Shown here: positions 21,716-33,240 of the stretch, in pieces
Numbering within the stretch: position 1 is the first letter of the stretch
Layout: each line of letters opens with the position of its first letter
Assembly (NCBI GenBank): GCA_022457155.1
Contig: JAJGOT010000122.1
Span: 1,149,501 to 1,213,500 of the forward strand
Direction of reading: 5' to 3'
Length of the DNA stretch: 64,000 bases
DNA from: Cladopsammia gracilis
Taxonomy: Eukaryota > Cnidaria > Anthozoa > Scleractinia > Dendrophylliidae
Position numbers and translations under genes: made by a program
The notes under the pieces: generated by a model
What the model saw: only the letters and a program-made list of their open reading frames with translations
Database searches by the model: none
Told to the model about the DNA's origin: nothing

Positions 21716-22094
21716 AAAAACAATTCATTCATAAAGTGCTTTCATTCCTGTTGGATGTTGGCCCAATTTTTTGATCAAGGACTGCACTTTGTATATACAT
21801 GTTAACATTTATGTGTTTTTTAGCTTTAATTCAAGCATTACACTAAGCTTATGATATAGCCCATATAAATCTTGTATAACTATTTTATAGCTTTTTATAT
21901 AGCTTCTATAAAGAAGAAACCCCCGGACAAAAGTCAACAAAAATTTGTTAACAACTTTTGTCCCTTTCTTCGTACTGATTCCGAAATCTCGTTTAATGCG
22001 CATGCGCATTAACGAGATAAAAAGATTTAAAAACCATTTTTGATATTAATTGTTACAAAATCGACCGATGTTTTTGATCAGAAAAAAGTTTAGT

Positions 22095-22475
22095 TCAATC
22101 CGTAATGTTTTGTCTTGTATCACTCTCTCGTCTTTTGGGGTATGGATTCACCTTCAGACATCCTTGAAGTCGACGTGTCCTTAACTGTTCTCGTCGCTCT
22201 ATGGTGCTCTTTTGGTCTTCAATCTGGTTTTGAAGGTTCCTTCTAGTAGATTCATCTTTGAGGAGTTTTTTAAATTCTTCCATTGCATTGATGTAATTAG
22301 TTATCACTTTTTCTTTTGCCGTAATATCTATATCCACCAGTTGGCTTAACTCTTCGGAGCTGTTAAAGGTGAATGCTTCTTGACCGCCCATGAAAGCTTC
22401 GATCATACAAATTTTATCTTGTATTCTCTCGCAAGCAGATGCATAACGTTTAGTTAATTCTTCCATATGCGGCAT
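22095..22475 (-). CDS. Small helical protein, unrecognised
   Basis: An open frame of about 126 codons from an ATG at 22475 (MPHMEELTKRYASAC). It is predicted to be almost wholly helical and charged, with a segment of the type LLKDESTRRNLQNQIEDQ that looks like a coiled coil, and a basic end (QLRTRRLQGC). No domain was recognised. The frame also extends upstream to 22499 without an ATG. It sits between a LINE remnant and repeats shared with 59.2 kb, so it may be part of a mobile element or a single-exon gene. Real expression is unproven. Confidence 0.4.
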   Translation of the reverse strand: MPHMEELTKRYASACERIQDKICMIEAFMGGQEAFTFNSSEELSQLVDIDITAKEKVITNYINAMEEFKKLLKDESTRRNLQNQIEDQKSTIERREQLRTRRLQGCLKVNPYPKRRESDTRQNITD

Positions 22476-22608
22476 TTTTAAAGCAGATGTCTTATCCACT
22501 ATAGTTGGTCTTCGAAAAATAAATGTTTATGAGTGAAAACAAGTGCGAATCACGATTATATTAGCCGACGATTTTGGTTACGGGCCAATTTCTTATTGGT
22601 TGCTGAAA

Positions 22609-22668
22609 ATGGGAGTAGCTAAATCATGGGTCGTGGGTAAAAAGTCGTGGGTCGTGGGTGTAAGAAAG
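22609..22668 (+). repeat. GGGTCGTGGGT repeat, copy near 59.2 kb in inverse
   Basis: The stretch GGGAGTAGCTAA followed by TCGTGGGT repeats and GTGTAAGAAAG is present in inverted orientation at 59193-59248 with the same flanking order. It belongs to one dispersed repeat family. Confidence 0.7.
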
Positions 22669-23246
22669 CAAAAAATTAAATAAGAAAATTAAATCAGTGA
22701 AGAAATAAATACAAGCAATTTTAAACATTAAAGCACCTATAGAGAGACAAACAAATTATTGTATTCCGCGATGAGAGACGATCCGGATGCCAATTGAGCA
22801 CGACGATATTTTTAGATAGTAAAAAAAAAACAGGAAAGAAAAAAGTCAACGCAGTGGCCTTTGATTCTCGGCATTGGAATTTGAGACATGATGAGGCCTG
22901 TGAGTCTGTGACCAGTTTTAACACTCCGCATACCCCGCATTTTCAGATCAGCTGCACCTTCGGAAAGTGGCAGTCACTAAATGTCTTAACATAAATTATT
23001 AAACACGTAAGACCTTTAGGTCCAGCATTAATGGGGTTAAGGAAAAAAAATAAGATCACCATTTCCCACGGTTATGGTGCATCTGCGGTCAGCTCCTATA
23101 AACATTCCACCATGCAGCTTGTGAGTTCTGGCTTTTCATTTCACAGCTACGAATTTGCAACTCGGTTGCGATAAACTGTTGTTGTAAAGGTCGCTTCGAG
23201 AGCAGCAATATATTTGTTTCTATCGAAACAGGACTAAAAGAAAAAA

Positions 23247-23366
23247 TACGCAGATGTCATTCGGGGAATATCTGGTGGAGAAGAGCCAAGTCCCAAGTGG
23301 CTTCATGCCTTTCAAGAACAAGACGAGGATGAAGCCTTCAAAATGGCAAGGGTTCCTGGAAAATAG
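23247..23366 (+). pseudogene. Short coding fragment related to 59029-59138
   Basis: A 39-codon plus-strand frame, open to a TAG at 23364, encodes SGGEEPSPKWLHAFQEQDE. The stretch at 59044-59115 encodes SGDEASSSPDWLQRFQE and then, after a stop, DETDA, in the same strand orientation. The shared pattern (SP-x-WL-x2-FQE-x-DE) shows both derive from one repeated coding sequence of unknown function, probably a first exon or a short protein of a mobile element. It is followed by a GATC-rich tandem tract (23368-23445). Confidence 0.5.
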
Positions 23367-23489
23367 AGATCGAGATTAACGATCAAGGATCGGGGATCAA
23401 GGTCAATGATGAAGGATCTGGGATCCGGGACCAGGGATCAAGGAAAATTTTCACAATAAAAAATAAAATAAAAAGTAAAATAATGAATA

Positions 23490-23517
23490 CCCGTATTTAC
23501 TCGTGTATAAGTCGACC
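23490..23517 (+). repeat. CCGTATTTACTCGTGTATAAGTCGACC repeat end
   Basis: The same sequence occurs inverted, and partly duplicated, at 58401-58450. It resembles the terminus of a dispersed element; no partner end was found nearby. Confidence 0.6.
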
Positions 23518-23704
23518 TTTTATTACCAAAATTCAGCCCAAAAAAATCGCCCTCGACTTACACACAAGTCTTACACAAATACCTGACCAAGCAATCCAAG
23601 AATTTAGCATAACAATTGCCTGAAGTGCATTAGGAAAACCGAGTTTTCGAAACCAGTTCTAATTGTACTCGAATTTCGTCAGTTTTCGGCGGATTTTTTT
23701 TGCA

Positions 23705-24412
23705 CGGATCTTACAACCTTACAACATCCGTGTCGCCTTACAACCTTACAACATCCGTGTCGCTCACAAACCCATTACTACTTTATGACAGCTTCTCACA
23801 AACGTTAAAGACAAGGACGAACCTAACGACAGACAAGGAGCAGTATACAAGATCAAATGCTGCGACTGCCAGGCCTCTTACATCGGTGAGACTGGCAGGA
23901 ATCTGAACATACGACTGACTGAACACAAACGGGCGACAAAAAAATGGTGACATCAACAATCACATTGCTGAACACCATTTACGCATGAATCACAGAATTG
24001 ACTGGGACTCTGCCGAATGCGTTACCTACAGTACGGACTACTACAAACGGCTCACTCTAGAAAGTTGGTTTACTAACTTAGAACAGACACCACTGAAGAG
24101 ATGCCAACAGCTACCTGCGGCTTACAAACGACTTGTCAACAAAACAGACAAACAATAGACTGAACTCACTGACAAATTTGACTAACAATACAACTACAGA
24201 AATTACACTAACAATACACGGATCGAAACGCACCTATCACTGACTTGAGTCTCTACAGCCAATAACATCACGGCTAAACTGACCAATGACAGTTATAACC
24301 AGACGTATATAACATCAACTGACCATTCACAATTCACACGACTCTGAAGATGACTTACGCTCAGGTTGTGGAAACGTCAGTCATTGTCAACAACAACAGT
24401 TCTTTTCAGAAC
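23705..24412 (+). mobile_element. Penelope-like element, 3' part with GIY-YIG endonuclease
   Basis: The plus strand encodes the GIY-YIG endonuclease of Penelope-like retroelements: GAVYKIKCCDCQASYIGETG, then NIRLTEHK, and after a 1-nt shift in an A7 run (about 23938-23945) NHIAEHHLRMNHRIDW and so on to a TAG near 24159. Downstream comes the characteristic 3' sequence with CTCTGAAGATGAC and GGTTGTGGAAACGTCAGTC. The reverse transcriptase is missing, a usual 5' truncation. A 24-bp tandem duplication (ACATCCGTGTCGC-containing) lies at the start, near 23709-23763. The element stops abruptly at 24412; its expected continuation appears at 57715. Confidence 0.87.
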
Positions 24413-24460
24413 GGGACGTTCCATTTTTAAACCGACCCCCCCCCCCCCCCTATGGATGAG
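24413..24460 (+). repeat. Left terminal inverted repeat of the 33-kb element
   Basis: GGGACGTTCCATTTTT, a short spacer, CCGA, a C15 run and TATGGATGAG. Inverted partner at 57665-57714. Preceded by AAC. Confidence 0.75.
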
Positions 24461-24462
24461 CG

Positions 24463-24705
24463 GATTCCTACCAGTCGAGTTTGGACAAATGACTGATTCC
24501 TACCAGTCGGGTATGGACAAATAACGATTCCTACCAGTCGAGTATGGACAAATAACGATTCCTACCAGTCAAGTATGGACAAATAACGATTCCTCCGGAC
24601 AAATAACTGATTGCTACCAGTCGAGTGTGGAAAGGAACAGAGATTCCTACCAGTCGATTATTCATGGATGAGAGGAGCAGATTCCTACCAGTCGTTCATA
24701 TCAGC
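24463..24705 (+). repeat. GATTCCTACCAGTC satellite, left array
   Basis: About seven copies of GATTCCTACCAGTC separated by about 17 bp, typically CGAGTATGGACAAATAAC, giving a unit near 31 bp. The last copies are irregular, and one is preceded by CATGGATGAG, repeating the junction seen at the terminus. Confidence 0.9.
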
Positions 24706-24827
24706 TGCTGAGTTCCTTCTCCTGCTGGCTGAGTCAATCATAAATTCTTTTCTCAGAGGCTGCATTTTGGGTGCCAAGGAAAATTACACGCATGCGTCAT
24801 AGCTGTCAAAGTAAACCGCGCGCGCTG

Positions 24828-25529
24828 CAATCTCGTTCCCAGAGCTCGCGAACGTTTTTGGTCAGCGGGACGACACGCCTTTGTTGCTGACCGAAAGGAT
24901 CGCAGCCCCTGGAAATGAGATCGCGCGTTCCATGTGAATGTATACCTCTATTTACTTGAAATAATAATAAGAAAATGTTTGAAACAGATTTGAAAAAATT
25001 TCTTTTAATGGGATCTATCCTCTCTTTACAGAAAATTACCTGGTTAAATGGGTACAAGGGCGAGTTTTCATGCATTTGCGTCAATCTTTCCAAACAGTGC
25101 GTTTTTGTTACCCAGAACAAATAACTCAATTATTTTCAACTAGGGACACATTCATGTTTAATCCGCAGCAAGCCAAAAGACAAGGAATGAGATTGCTGTT
25201 CCAGGCGTTAAGATTGTGGTGCGTGCAAGAAAAATTGGGCGCAATGGAAAAAACGAGGGGAGACTGGGGAGAGAGAGGCGAACGCCTCTCTCCCAGTTTT
25301 TCCTCGCGCCGACCCTATAACGCCACGTGCCGCTTTTCGCCGCTCCCCACAATCTAAACGCCTGGAAGAGGCGGAGAATGAGATTATCACCAGTCTGCAC
25401 CAGTTCTTTCAAAGATGCATGATTTCTACCGGAAGCAGGATTCTTCCTTCCGGTTTTTGATTATCCCAGAGCGCAAGAGCGTGTCGTCCGCTGAATTATA
25501 ATACTCGCGTGCTCTGGAAACAAGATTGT
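24828..25529. mobile_element. Inverted-repeat element with nested MITE
   Basis: Arms at 24828-24882 and 25476-25529 are inverted copies of about 55 bp (CAATCT(C/T)GTT(C/T)CCAGAGC...CAGCGG.ACGACACGC). Inside, 25199-25367 is a separate hairpin element with ends TTCCAGGCGTTAAGATTGTGG and its complement. No coding frame of its own is present. Confidence 0.7.
25199..25367. mobile_element. 169-bp hairpin MITE
   Basis: Nearly a full palindrome: TTCCAGGCGTTAAGATTGTGG at the left, CCACAATCTAAACGCCTGGAA at the right, with a GAGAGAGGCG/CGCCTCTCTC centre. The frames open through it on both strands are not genes. Confidence 0.8.
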
Positions 25530-26620
25530 TACGGAGCACGATGATGATTGCGCAGACCGCTGACCAAGGGCTCGATGTCGATACCCGATCCGATATGAAA
25601 TTTCGTGTTTTCAGAAAAATATCGATGTTGTGACGCGATATGGGTGTTGTTTTGATATATTTCGATATTGCCTACTCGACCACTTGGATAAGAAGTTGGA
25701 TGTACATTTTTATACTGTATAATGTATTCCAAGCATATTTGTAAGCGACCATGCACCCTCAGGATCAAGACTGGTCGCTTATGGGAGACGATCGCTTTAA
25801 TCCCGGGCTTTAATACGAGGAAAAGTCACCCCTGCCAAACCAGGTCTCTTGGGACGATAAACTCAAAAGTTCGGGTTTATTCTGGTCATGGTCAGCGACA
25901 AAGTCCCTCCTAGATTTTTCCACGACGTGTCATGCACAGATATACAACTGTTTCGAAAAAGGTTGTCGGAAAAAAGGAGAAAAGTGCACGCGATAATCCA
26001 AAAATTAATTTGGGATATGATCACTGAATGTTAATAAGTCAAATTGAACATCAAATCCGCGATGCCTCGTCCGTACAGCGACGATCTCAGATGGTTGACC
26101 ATATGGATAAAGGAGTTTTTAGGATAAAGCGTTGATGACCACCCACAATATCTTTCGGGATTGTCGCGTGCACTTTTACGCTTTTTTTCCGACATTTCTC
26201 AAAACAGCTGTATGTAACAAGTCAGTCATCTTAAGAAAAACTTAAAACAAAAAACTTAACTTTATTTTGTTTAATGAGAATCTCAGCGTGTATTGAAAAT
26301 TAGGCCAGAACAGATAATAGAAAGTGCAAACGTAAGATACAGTAATATTCAGCTGATTATGAATTGAGGTTCCATATATATATTTTTCATTGTCATGGCG
26401 TGAAGCGACTGCGTGTGGCCTTCTGAGTTTTACTTTGTACTTTTAACCACTGTATAAATCACTGAATAACTTGAAAATGTGTAGGGAGTATTCGTAGAAA
26501 AATACTTAAGTATTTGATTACTCCAAGAACTTGAAGATGTCAACATATTTACAGTCTTCATTGTGTTTCATCAATGTTAGTCCGCTATCCTAGTCGTCTA
26601 GAGTCCTCATCCAGTTCGTA
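25530..26620. other. No gene recognised
   Basis: AT-rich sequence. I found no splice-bounded exons, RNA genes or clear inverted repeats here. Confidence 0.5.
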
Positions 26621-26623
26621 ATT

Positions 26624-27560
26624 TCATTTTGCAACGTCATTTTCGTCGTCACTGTCACCGCTAGAGGCGTCAGAAAAGTCCTCTTTGTGTTCATTTTCCA
26701 TTTTTCCAAGGTCATTTTCATCGTCGTCATTTTCCTCCGGCAAATCAGCACTCTCGGCATTGTCGTAGAAGTCATCCCCATAATCCAATTTAGTGCACTT
26801 AGCGCGTGGACTTTGTCCGGCATTCTCGTTGTCAGTGTCACTTCTTGAGGCGTCGGAAGAGTTCTCCCCATGTTCATCCTCCATTTTTCTTACGTCATTT
26901 TCGTCGTCGTTATCTTCCTCCAGGAAATCGGCCTTCTCATTTTCTGGAACAATGCCTGTAAACTGCTTTGCTCTAGTTGCGTTGTATTAACTTCCTCACT
27001 CATTCCACCCACCATTTCAACATTGTTGACCTCCTTTTCCTTTGCCATGGTTTCCAAACCTTTGCGGAGAGCCTCCTGACGCTTTTTTACCTCTGTGAGT
27101 GCAGCTTGCATGTCGTCTTCTAGGGCTTTATCTTTCTCTTTTTGTCCCTCGCGGTGTTTGACGCATTCTTTAAACTTCTAAGCTTTTCGTCAAGCCTCAG
27201 AAGACTATTATGGGTACTAAGCATGCTTATTGTGCCTTGGTGGACTGTGTCCACCTTTTGCTTTCTTTTGGACGTGTCAGATGCCGACTGCTGGCGCATC
27301 AAACGCTGAGCGTGACTGGAGAGTAGAGCGGTTTTCTTTAGGGTCCACTCGGTTGCGATAACGCCACCAATAGCCCCCTTCGACCATTTTTGGAAGCCTG
27401 ATTTTCCGCAAAGTTCTTCTGCCTTTCGGTTCCAAAACAACCTGTAGAGGCTTTCATAGTCCTTCACTCCGTTAATTTCAGCTCTTGTGTAGAGCTTGAT
27501 CCCTTTTTTCGCGGCATTGGGGTAGCTTTCCAATTCGGGCTTCCCAACAAATTGTCCCAT
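26624..27560 (-). CDS. Coiled-coil protein with acidic tail, unrecognised, frameshifted
   Basis: A coding exon starts just after an acceptor (TTCTAAACAG, then an ATG at 27560: MGQFVGKPELESYPN). The N-terminal 90 residues look folded (DYESLYRLFWNRKAEELCG). A helical region follows, and after a shift near 27178 the frame continues as EKDKALEDDMQAALTEVKK. A further shift near 26900 leads to Asp/Glu/Ser-rich repeats (EDEHGENSSDASRSDTDNEN and a second similar unit) up to a TAA at 26624. The two repeat units in the tail are about 60 residues apart. The function is unknown. It lies inside the putative 33-kb element and could be a cargo or DNA-binding partner protein. The two shifts may be decay or sequence error. 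Confidence 0.5.
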
Positions 27561-28137
27561 GATCAAACCGCCTGTTTAGAAGAAAAAAACAAATCCACGT
27601 CACACAAAACCTTTATTAGTGCGGTTCGCGTCACTGAGTGTTTTAATATTGGAAAAACAATGTCTATGTTACTGATGTAGGCCAAGTGCAAGCAAGTGCA
27701 AACGTCCAACTTTTCATACTTGGGTCGAACCGAATAATTCACTTCGGCAATTGATTCAAACATGAGTAAAAACAATCATCGGTTGAACAATAACTGATCA
27801 GGCCAGAAAAATAAGTCTAATAAGATAGTCAATTCTCTATCACCTCTGTAGCAACAGTCCTAACCAAATTTTGGATACAACTCACTGACAACTCAGTTCA
27901 TTTAGAACGATTTGACTTAATATATTATATTTTGATCAATTTTCTTTTAATCTGTGACCCGTTTTTATATTTATTACGTGATGGGCTCATTGCCAATCAG
28001 GGATGTTTATAATACGCCATTTATATAGTTCATGCATTGCATTCGGCACAAGAAAAGTTCGACGTTTGAACTGGGCCTTAGAGCTCGACTCCTAAATATA
28101 AATGGCGGGGTCCGGGGTCGGGATGAATGAACAAAGA
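27561..28137. other. Intergenic; one copy of TTCGGCAC...GTTCGACGTTTGAAC repeat
   Basis: At about 28041-28077 a repeat end of the form ATTCGGCACAAGAAAAGTTCGACGTTTGAAC is found; related copies lie at 39897-39945 and 40557-40606. Otherwise nothing is recognised. Confidence 0.5.
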
Positions 28138-28510
28138 ACGTGTACAGCAGACGTGATGTCGCATGATTATTCTTTATGATGTTCCAACACGTTCTTGGCT
28201 TCGACACAGGATTATTCAGAAATGTACTAAACCTGGAGAGGTTTTCAGAGGCTATGAAACGTACTATGAAAGAAAAATGTTCCATGGATTGGCCACATTC
28301 TATCTACTAACATCAATAAGTTGCCACGTATCCAGCGTGGTGACCCGATGGTGTAGTGGATATCACGCCCGACTAGTGTACGGGGAGACGTGCTTTTTCT
28401 TTCATTAATATAGTACGTCGAACGTGTACAGCAGACGTGATGTCGCATGATTATTCTTTATGATGTTCCAACACGTTCTTGGCTGCGACACAGGATTATT
28501 CATAAATAAA
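28138..28510 (+). repeat. Direct repeat of about 80 bp flanking a tRNA-like stretch
   Basis: The block AACGTGTACAGCAGACGTGATGTCGCATG...GACACAGGATTATTCA occurs at 28138-28219 and again at 28423-28504, 285 bp apart, with only a few differences. Between them, 28341-28395 resembles the 5' half of a tRNA (box A-like ATGGTGTAGTGGATATCAC, then a possible anticodon arm). It lacks the T arm and box B, so a tRNA-derived SINE head is likelier than a tRNA gene. Confidence 0.6.
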
Positions 28511-29410
28511 AATTGTACTAAACAAATCAAATGAAATAAATAGAAAAGTAAACAAAGAAAACTCAAATGAAATACCGTATGTTTCTTGTGAGGACGGTAA
28601 AACCATTTTGCTTGGCATTTATTTCTCTTGTGTTTTTCTACCCTTGTCACATCACTTTGCTTTTCAAGAGAAGGTTGTGTCAAAGGCTGTTTTCAATCAG
28701 TTTTACTTTGAAGCTCGTACAAGCGTTCTTTGTGAAACACTAATTGTGTATTTATTTCATTTGTTATTATTTGCTTAATTATTGTTTTAATAGTAATTTA
28801 TTCATTTATTTATTGTCGACGCTTCCTAATCTTGTCGGCTAGGCGAAACGAATCAAGAAAAGTGTCCGTACCAAATCTGCGCCATCTTGAAACGTCACAA
28901 TAGTATCCAGCATTCCCAGCTCGTGGAAATCAGGCATCATCCTGGGGAGCTGGGGTTGTGAATAATCTATTTGTCTTGATTTAGTTTCCGATATTTCCCC
29001 GATTTTGGAATCGTACGGCTCAATATTTCAATGCCTACTACTACTGGTATGTTGAATGTTCTATCTTGATTTTGCTGTGGTTCTCTGCCTGATTTGGGAA
29101 GCTTTCACCTAAATACCGACGTCGTTCTTCGGTACGGTGCAATTCGCTGTATGTGTTGTAGCAAGAATTCACTGACCGGCTGCGCCTGGCGAATGCAGAT
29201 TAACTTTACAGTGCTCGAAATTGCGCCTGCATTGGGCGAATTTGCGACTAAAGACTTCGCAGTTTTGTGACTTAATTTGTCTAGCTAATAAAGGAATTAT
29301 ATTCAACAGTCTTGTGTCTTACTTGCAACTGGTAGTTGTAATTTTATCCGAAAAATCCTACGAAATTCATGTTGAATTTGACGTGACTTAATCGTCCATT
29401 TCATGCTCCA
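28511..29410. other. No gene recognised
   Basis: AT-rich spacer. No open frame or splice-bounded exon stands out. Confidence 0.5.
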
Positions 29411-30172
29411 TTAACGCCCGGCATAGTTAATCGAACGAAATCGAACTCACCGAAAAGAAAAAAAATCAATCAAACTCAATCGAACGTTCCATTTTTGAAC
29501 TCGTGATTAGTGTAAAACAGGCGTTGAAAATTGGAAGCTCGAGTTACCTCCGCCCGGAGTGTAGCGCACGTGTTTTTCGTAAACGAAGAAATGCCGCAGA
29601 ATGGATTCAGTTGCGCTGTGGATTGTAAGCTTCAAATGCGTAGTAAAAGGCTACCAGAAATGCCGCTTTGACGTCAACGATGGCGAAGTTTTCAAAGTTT
29701 TAAAGAAAATAGGCGAGAAAGGCCGTGCATTCCAAATTGCAAATGAACTGGTTGCTTCCCTGTGGCCTGTAAATGCTTCGATAACTTGAATACTTCGGAA
29801 TACACCCGCGGGAATAATGATAGCTTTGCTCTGTTCTGTTCTCTTAACTGCTGTGGACAGTTTAAAAATGGGATTTCTGTTATTGAATAAATTGTAAAAA
29901 GGCACAAGAAAAACCTGCTTTGATGGGCTTGCTTTGGGCTTGCTTTGTATAGGTTTACCAGAGCCAATCGAACGCAATCCACACTAAATCCATTTAATTG
30001 TGTTCGATTGAGTTCGGTTTCCGAACTCAGTCGAACACAATCATATGGATTGAGTTCGAATGAGTTCGATTTGTTCGATTGAATTCGATTTGTTCGGAAA
30101 TCAAAGTCACTGAAAGTCCGGTGTTCGATTTCGTTCTATTTTCGAACGTTCGATTTACTATGCCGGGATTAA
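29411..30172. mobile_element. TTAA-flanked inverted-repeat element
   Basis: TTAA occurs at 29411-29414 and 30169-30172. Inside it, CCCGGCATAGT(T/A)AATCGAAC is found in inverted orientation at both ends, and subterminal GTTCGAT/ATCGAAC words are repeated many times on both sides. The TTAA duplication suggests piggyBac or Kolobok mobilisation (family knowledge). A 62-codon plus-strand frame (29601-29789; VVKGYQKCRFDVNDGEVF) lies in the middle. It looks protein-like but is too short to assign. Confidence 0.72.
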
Positions 30173-33100
30173 CGCGGTGTCCAAGAAGTTTATCACGGGA
30201 GCACTTTTTCAGGCTTTCTCAGAAATTTCTCATCTCCGGTTCCGGTATTAGTACATGTACTGAGGAGTATGATTTCGGAATCGGAGAAATAACCGAAATG
30301 AAATCAAGACAAATATACTATTTATATGTCGGAAAAATCTGAGACCTTTCGGAGTACACAGCATGGCAGGATTTTGCCCAATCCCACGGCGATAGCGTGA
30401 CTTTGTTTGATGTCGGCCCGATGTTTTTGCCTGCGTGACATATTTCGCGACATAGCCCTTTTAAACAGTGGCTGAATTAATTTATGAAACTAAGGTACTA
30501 GGTCGAGACGAGGTGCCACGGGATAAGGAGGTGCACTATAATATTTATTTAGTTTTTCAGCCCGCGCCCCGCATTTTCGGAATAGCCAAATAGCAACATG
30601 TCTTTCGTTCGGGCGTCACGAAAACTAAGATCCTAATAAGCCCCGGTCAAACGGTGCATGATAGTCATCGACTATCATCGGCTGTGATGCAACTTAATTG
30701 TTGTTGGTTTAACAAGAAGGCCATTTTTGGTATTCCTCGCAGAGAAGCAATTATGTGGGACTTATTGTGTTTTTCAAAAAAGACATAGAAAACCCCACCA
30801 ACGTTTTCTAGTTCTAAGGTCTTATTTTTTGAGACAATCTTTTTTGTTCTTTTATATTAACCAGTTTATGGCTTATCTTCTAACAACAATTCCTTACCTT
30901 TTACTGAAGCCATTTGCTATAAAGAGTGTTGTGATCTCTCATGGTGATATCTGAATCTAGCCTTGCTTCTAACTACCTCGTTGGGGAATGCAGCGTGTTT
31001 GAAAATGTAAATACGAATCAGAACTGAACTTCTGAAAATGATGGGATTGCAACCGACCAGGATCAAACGCCGTACTAAGTTGAATATACTTTAGATTGTT
31101 TTGATCTCAGCAAACGGATTTCTCTAACACAATGTCCACACACGCGGCACAAGAGAAATGAGAAGCGATATAATCCCATGAGAGACTATCTACCGCCTAT
31201 CTGTTAATGTATCTGTAGGCAGTAGATAGATTCGTGTGTTTCCTGTCAATTAGTGAACAATAGAAGCGTTTACTTTGCCCCTATTGCTTTTCTTTCAAAA
31301 ATCAAATTGGTAGATCAAGCATACATGTAATTGAGTGGATTGTTCTTGTAAAGAGTCCATTTCTCATGAATAAAAAGATAATGCGCCTCGTCAATCAATC
31401 AATCAATCAACAACTAGTTCAGTGTCAGTGGATCACTTGTAGCGTCCTTGGAGGGTTGTGTGCGTGCAAATCCCACTTACTTTGCAAAGGAAAGGAATCC
31501 ATCTGGAGTCTTTAGCAAATCCCATTACGGTAAGTCATATTTAAAATTTGTTGGTTAAATGGTTAGGTGATAGGTCTGGCAAAATTTTCGCACTTAACTC
31601 AGATTTAACTTTGTGAACGGAAAATTAACTCGATAATTTGGAAGACGACACCACACTGAGCTGACACTGACTTTTTTTGTGAAAGACCCTGATTACATGT
31701 GACCGGTACAAACTCAAACTGGTATGACTTCAGATTGGTCTCCAATATTACAAATGCTTGTTCTGTTTTAATAAAGCCGGTCTGAAAAATCATCTTATTG
31801 CTCATTGTCGTTTCGCTGCAAATCAGAGTCGTTTCGCAGTGGATTAAAAAACGAGAAATATTTGATATACTCACTAAAAATATTAGTTTAGCCCATTTTC
31901 TGTCGTGTTCATTCAAGATATTAGTATTTTGGCGAAACGATTTGAGGTAACTTAACATTTGTAGCAAATCTATTTGTAGCGAAACGATTTGTAGCAAAAC
32001 GCCCTGACATCGTTTCATTTAAGGGAACCATTTCAACTCGAACAGAATGAGCCAGACCTATCCGAGATTATTTTTTCAGACCGACTTATGTAAACAGAAC
32101 GGGTATAGAATGGTCTATCGAAAATGATGTGTCTCAGAAAATATCAGCCCAGACTCGAACTCTCGGCGTTTAAAATTTGAGTCTCGTAATCTAGTAGAAT
32201 TAATTGGACCATCTCAAAGTCTCGAATTTTATAAACCTCGTATTAAAATTGTACCCGATACTTGCCAATTAAATGAGCAAGAGCAAGGGAATGATTTATT
32301 TCTGTTAGCAGCAAAAAATAGTTATGAGATCATTTGAAAATCTTGTCAAGTGAGATATAAATTGATTCAGAAGTTTCGGGGTTTGCGCGGGAGCGGCGAA
32401 GCCGCAAAAGCGAGCAGGGTGGCGAGCTTTCATTTTTCTCTTTTAAAAAAAATTGTTCCCGGAAATATTATCGAAAGCATGAAGCGCCCAAAGCCTTCGA
32501 ATACCTCGTGTACTGGGTTTCTATGTTGTTAAAATGTCGTTGCGTTTATATGGATAAGCCGAGCTGAAAAAATATGTCAGAAACGAAACAGCCCGCTTAT
32601 TCTTTCAAATACGCATGCGTTTCCGATAAAGAAGGACGAGGATTACGTTATTCCGACCTTTTCTTGGATTTTCTAGATCAAGAATAACACATTGCAGTTG
32701 TAGTAGTATTAAAAAATACAAGACTATTTTAACAGTCACGGCAAAGAAAAACACGAGCTATATTTTAGAAGGCGATACGATTGTTCGGAAAATTTCACAC
32801 CTGAAAGATCGCATAAACAATTCGACATCCATATAAACGTCTACCGAGCTAGACGCTTACGTCGCTTACCAGGCTGGGCGGCTGTTAATATGGAAAATTT
32901 CAGCCCGGTCATAGCCTACATGGTAGGCTCCAAAAGGGGAGGGAAAGGGAAAGAGCGCGAAGCCGAAACGAGTGTGCAGCACGAGGGAGTTGGGTAGGGG
33001 AGAGCCCACAACCATGCTATTGTTTTGGCCATAAGACAACAGTTCGTTTTGTCTGTTTGTCTGTTTCGACCGAAAGAATCCGTGGCGCGAACTGAGCTCT

Positions 33101-33240
33101 CCGATTTCTCTACTGCAAAAATACTGCACGCGAAAAATATTTCATGGCCGTTGTAAAATTAAAAGGAGGTCGTCCTAAGAAACTTTAAGAAGAAGAACAA
33201 ATGCAACGAAGTGTTTGAACTCACAAATTTAGTTTCCAGC
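30173..33240. other. No gene recognised; scattered repeat fragments
   Basis: Contains a (CAAT)n tract near 31390-31410 and a stretch at 32655-32720 (TTTTCTTGGATTTTCTAGATCAAGAATAA) related to the inverted-repeat arms at 40909-40968 and 41654-41715. No convincing coding sequence is seen; the 137-codon minus frame at 31605-32018 has no recognised motif and is compositionally like the surrounding sequence. Confidence 0.45.

Noticed and set aside
24463..24705. CRISPR-like regular repeats
   Set aside because: Spacers are near-identical to each other and the genome is eukaryotic; it is a satellite.
25070..25412. Three overlapping frames of 60-95 codons
   Set aside because: They read through a nested hairpin MITE on both strands.
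28341..28395. tRNA gene
   Set aside because: Only the 5' half resembles a tRNA; no T arm or box B and no 3' pairing to the acceptor stem.
29651..29982. Two overlapping minus-strand frames of about 100 codons
   Set aside because: They lie in the TTAA-flanked element opposite a better plus-strand frame and show no motif.
31605..32018. 137-codon minus-strand frame
   Set aside because: No recognisable motif, no splice context; composition like the surrounding AT-rich DNA.
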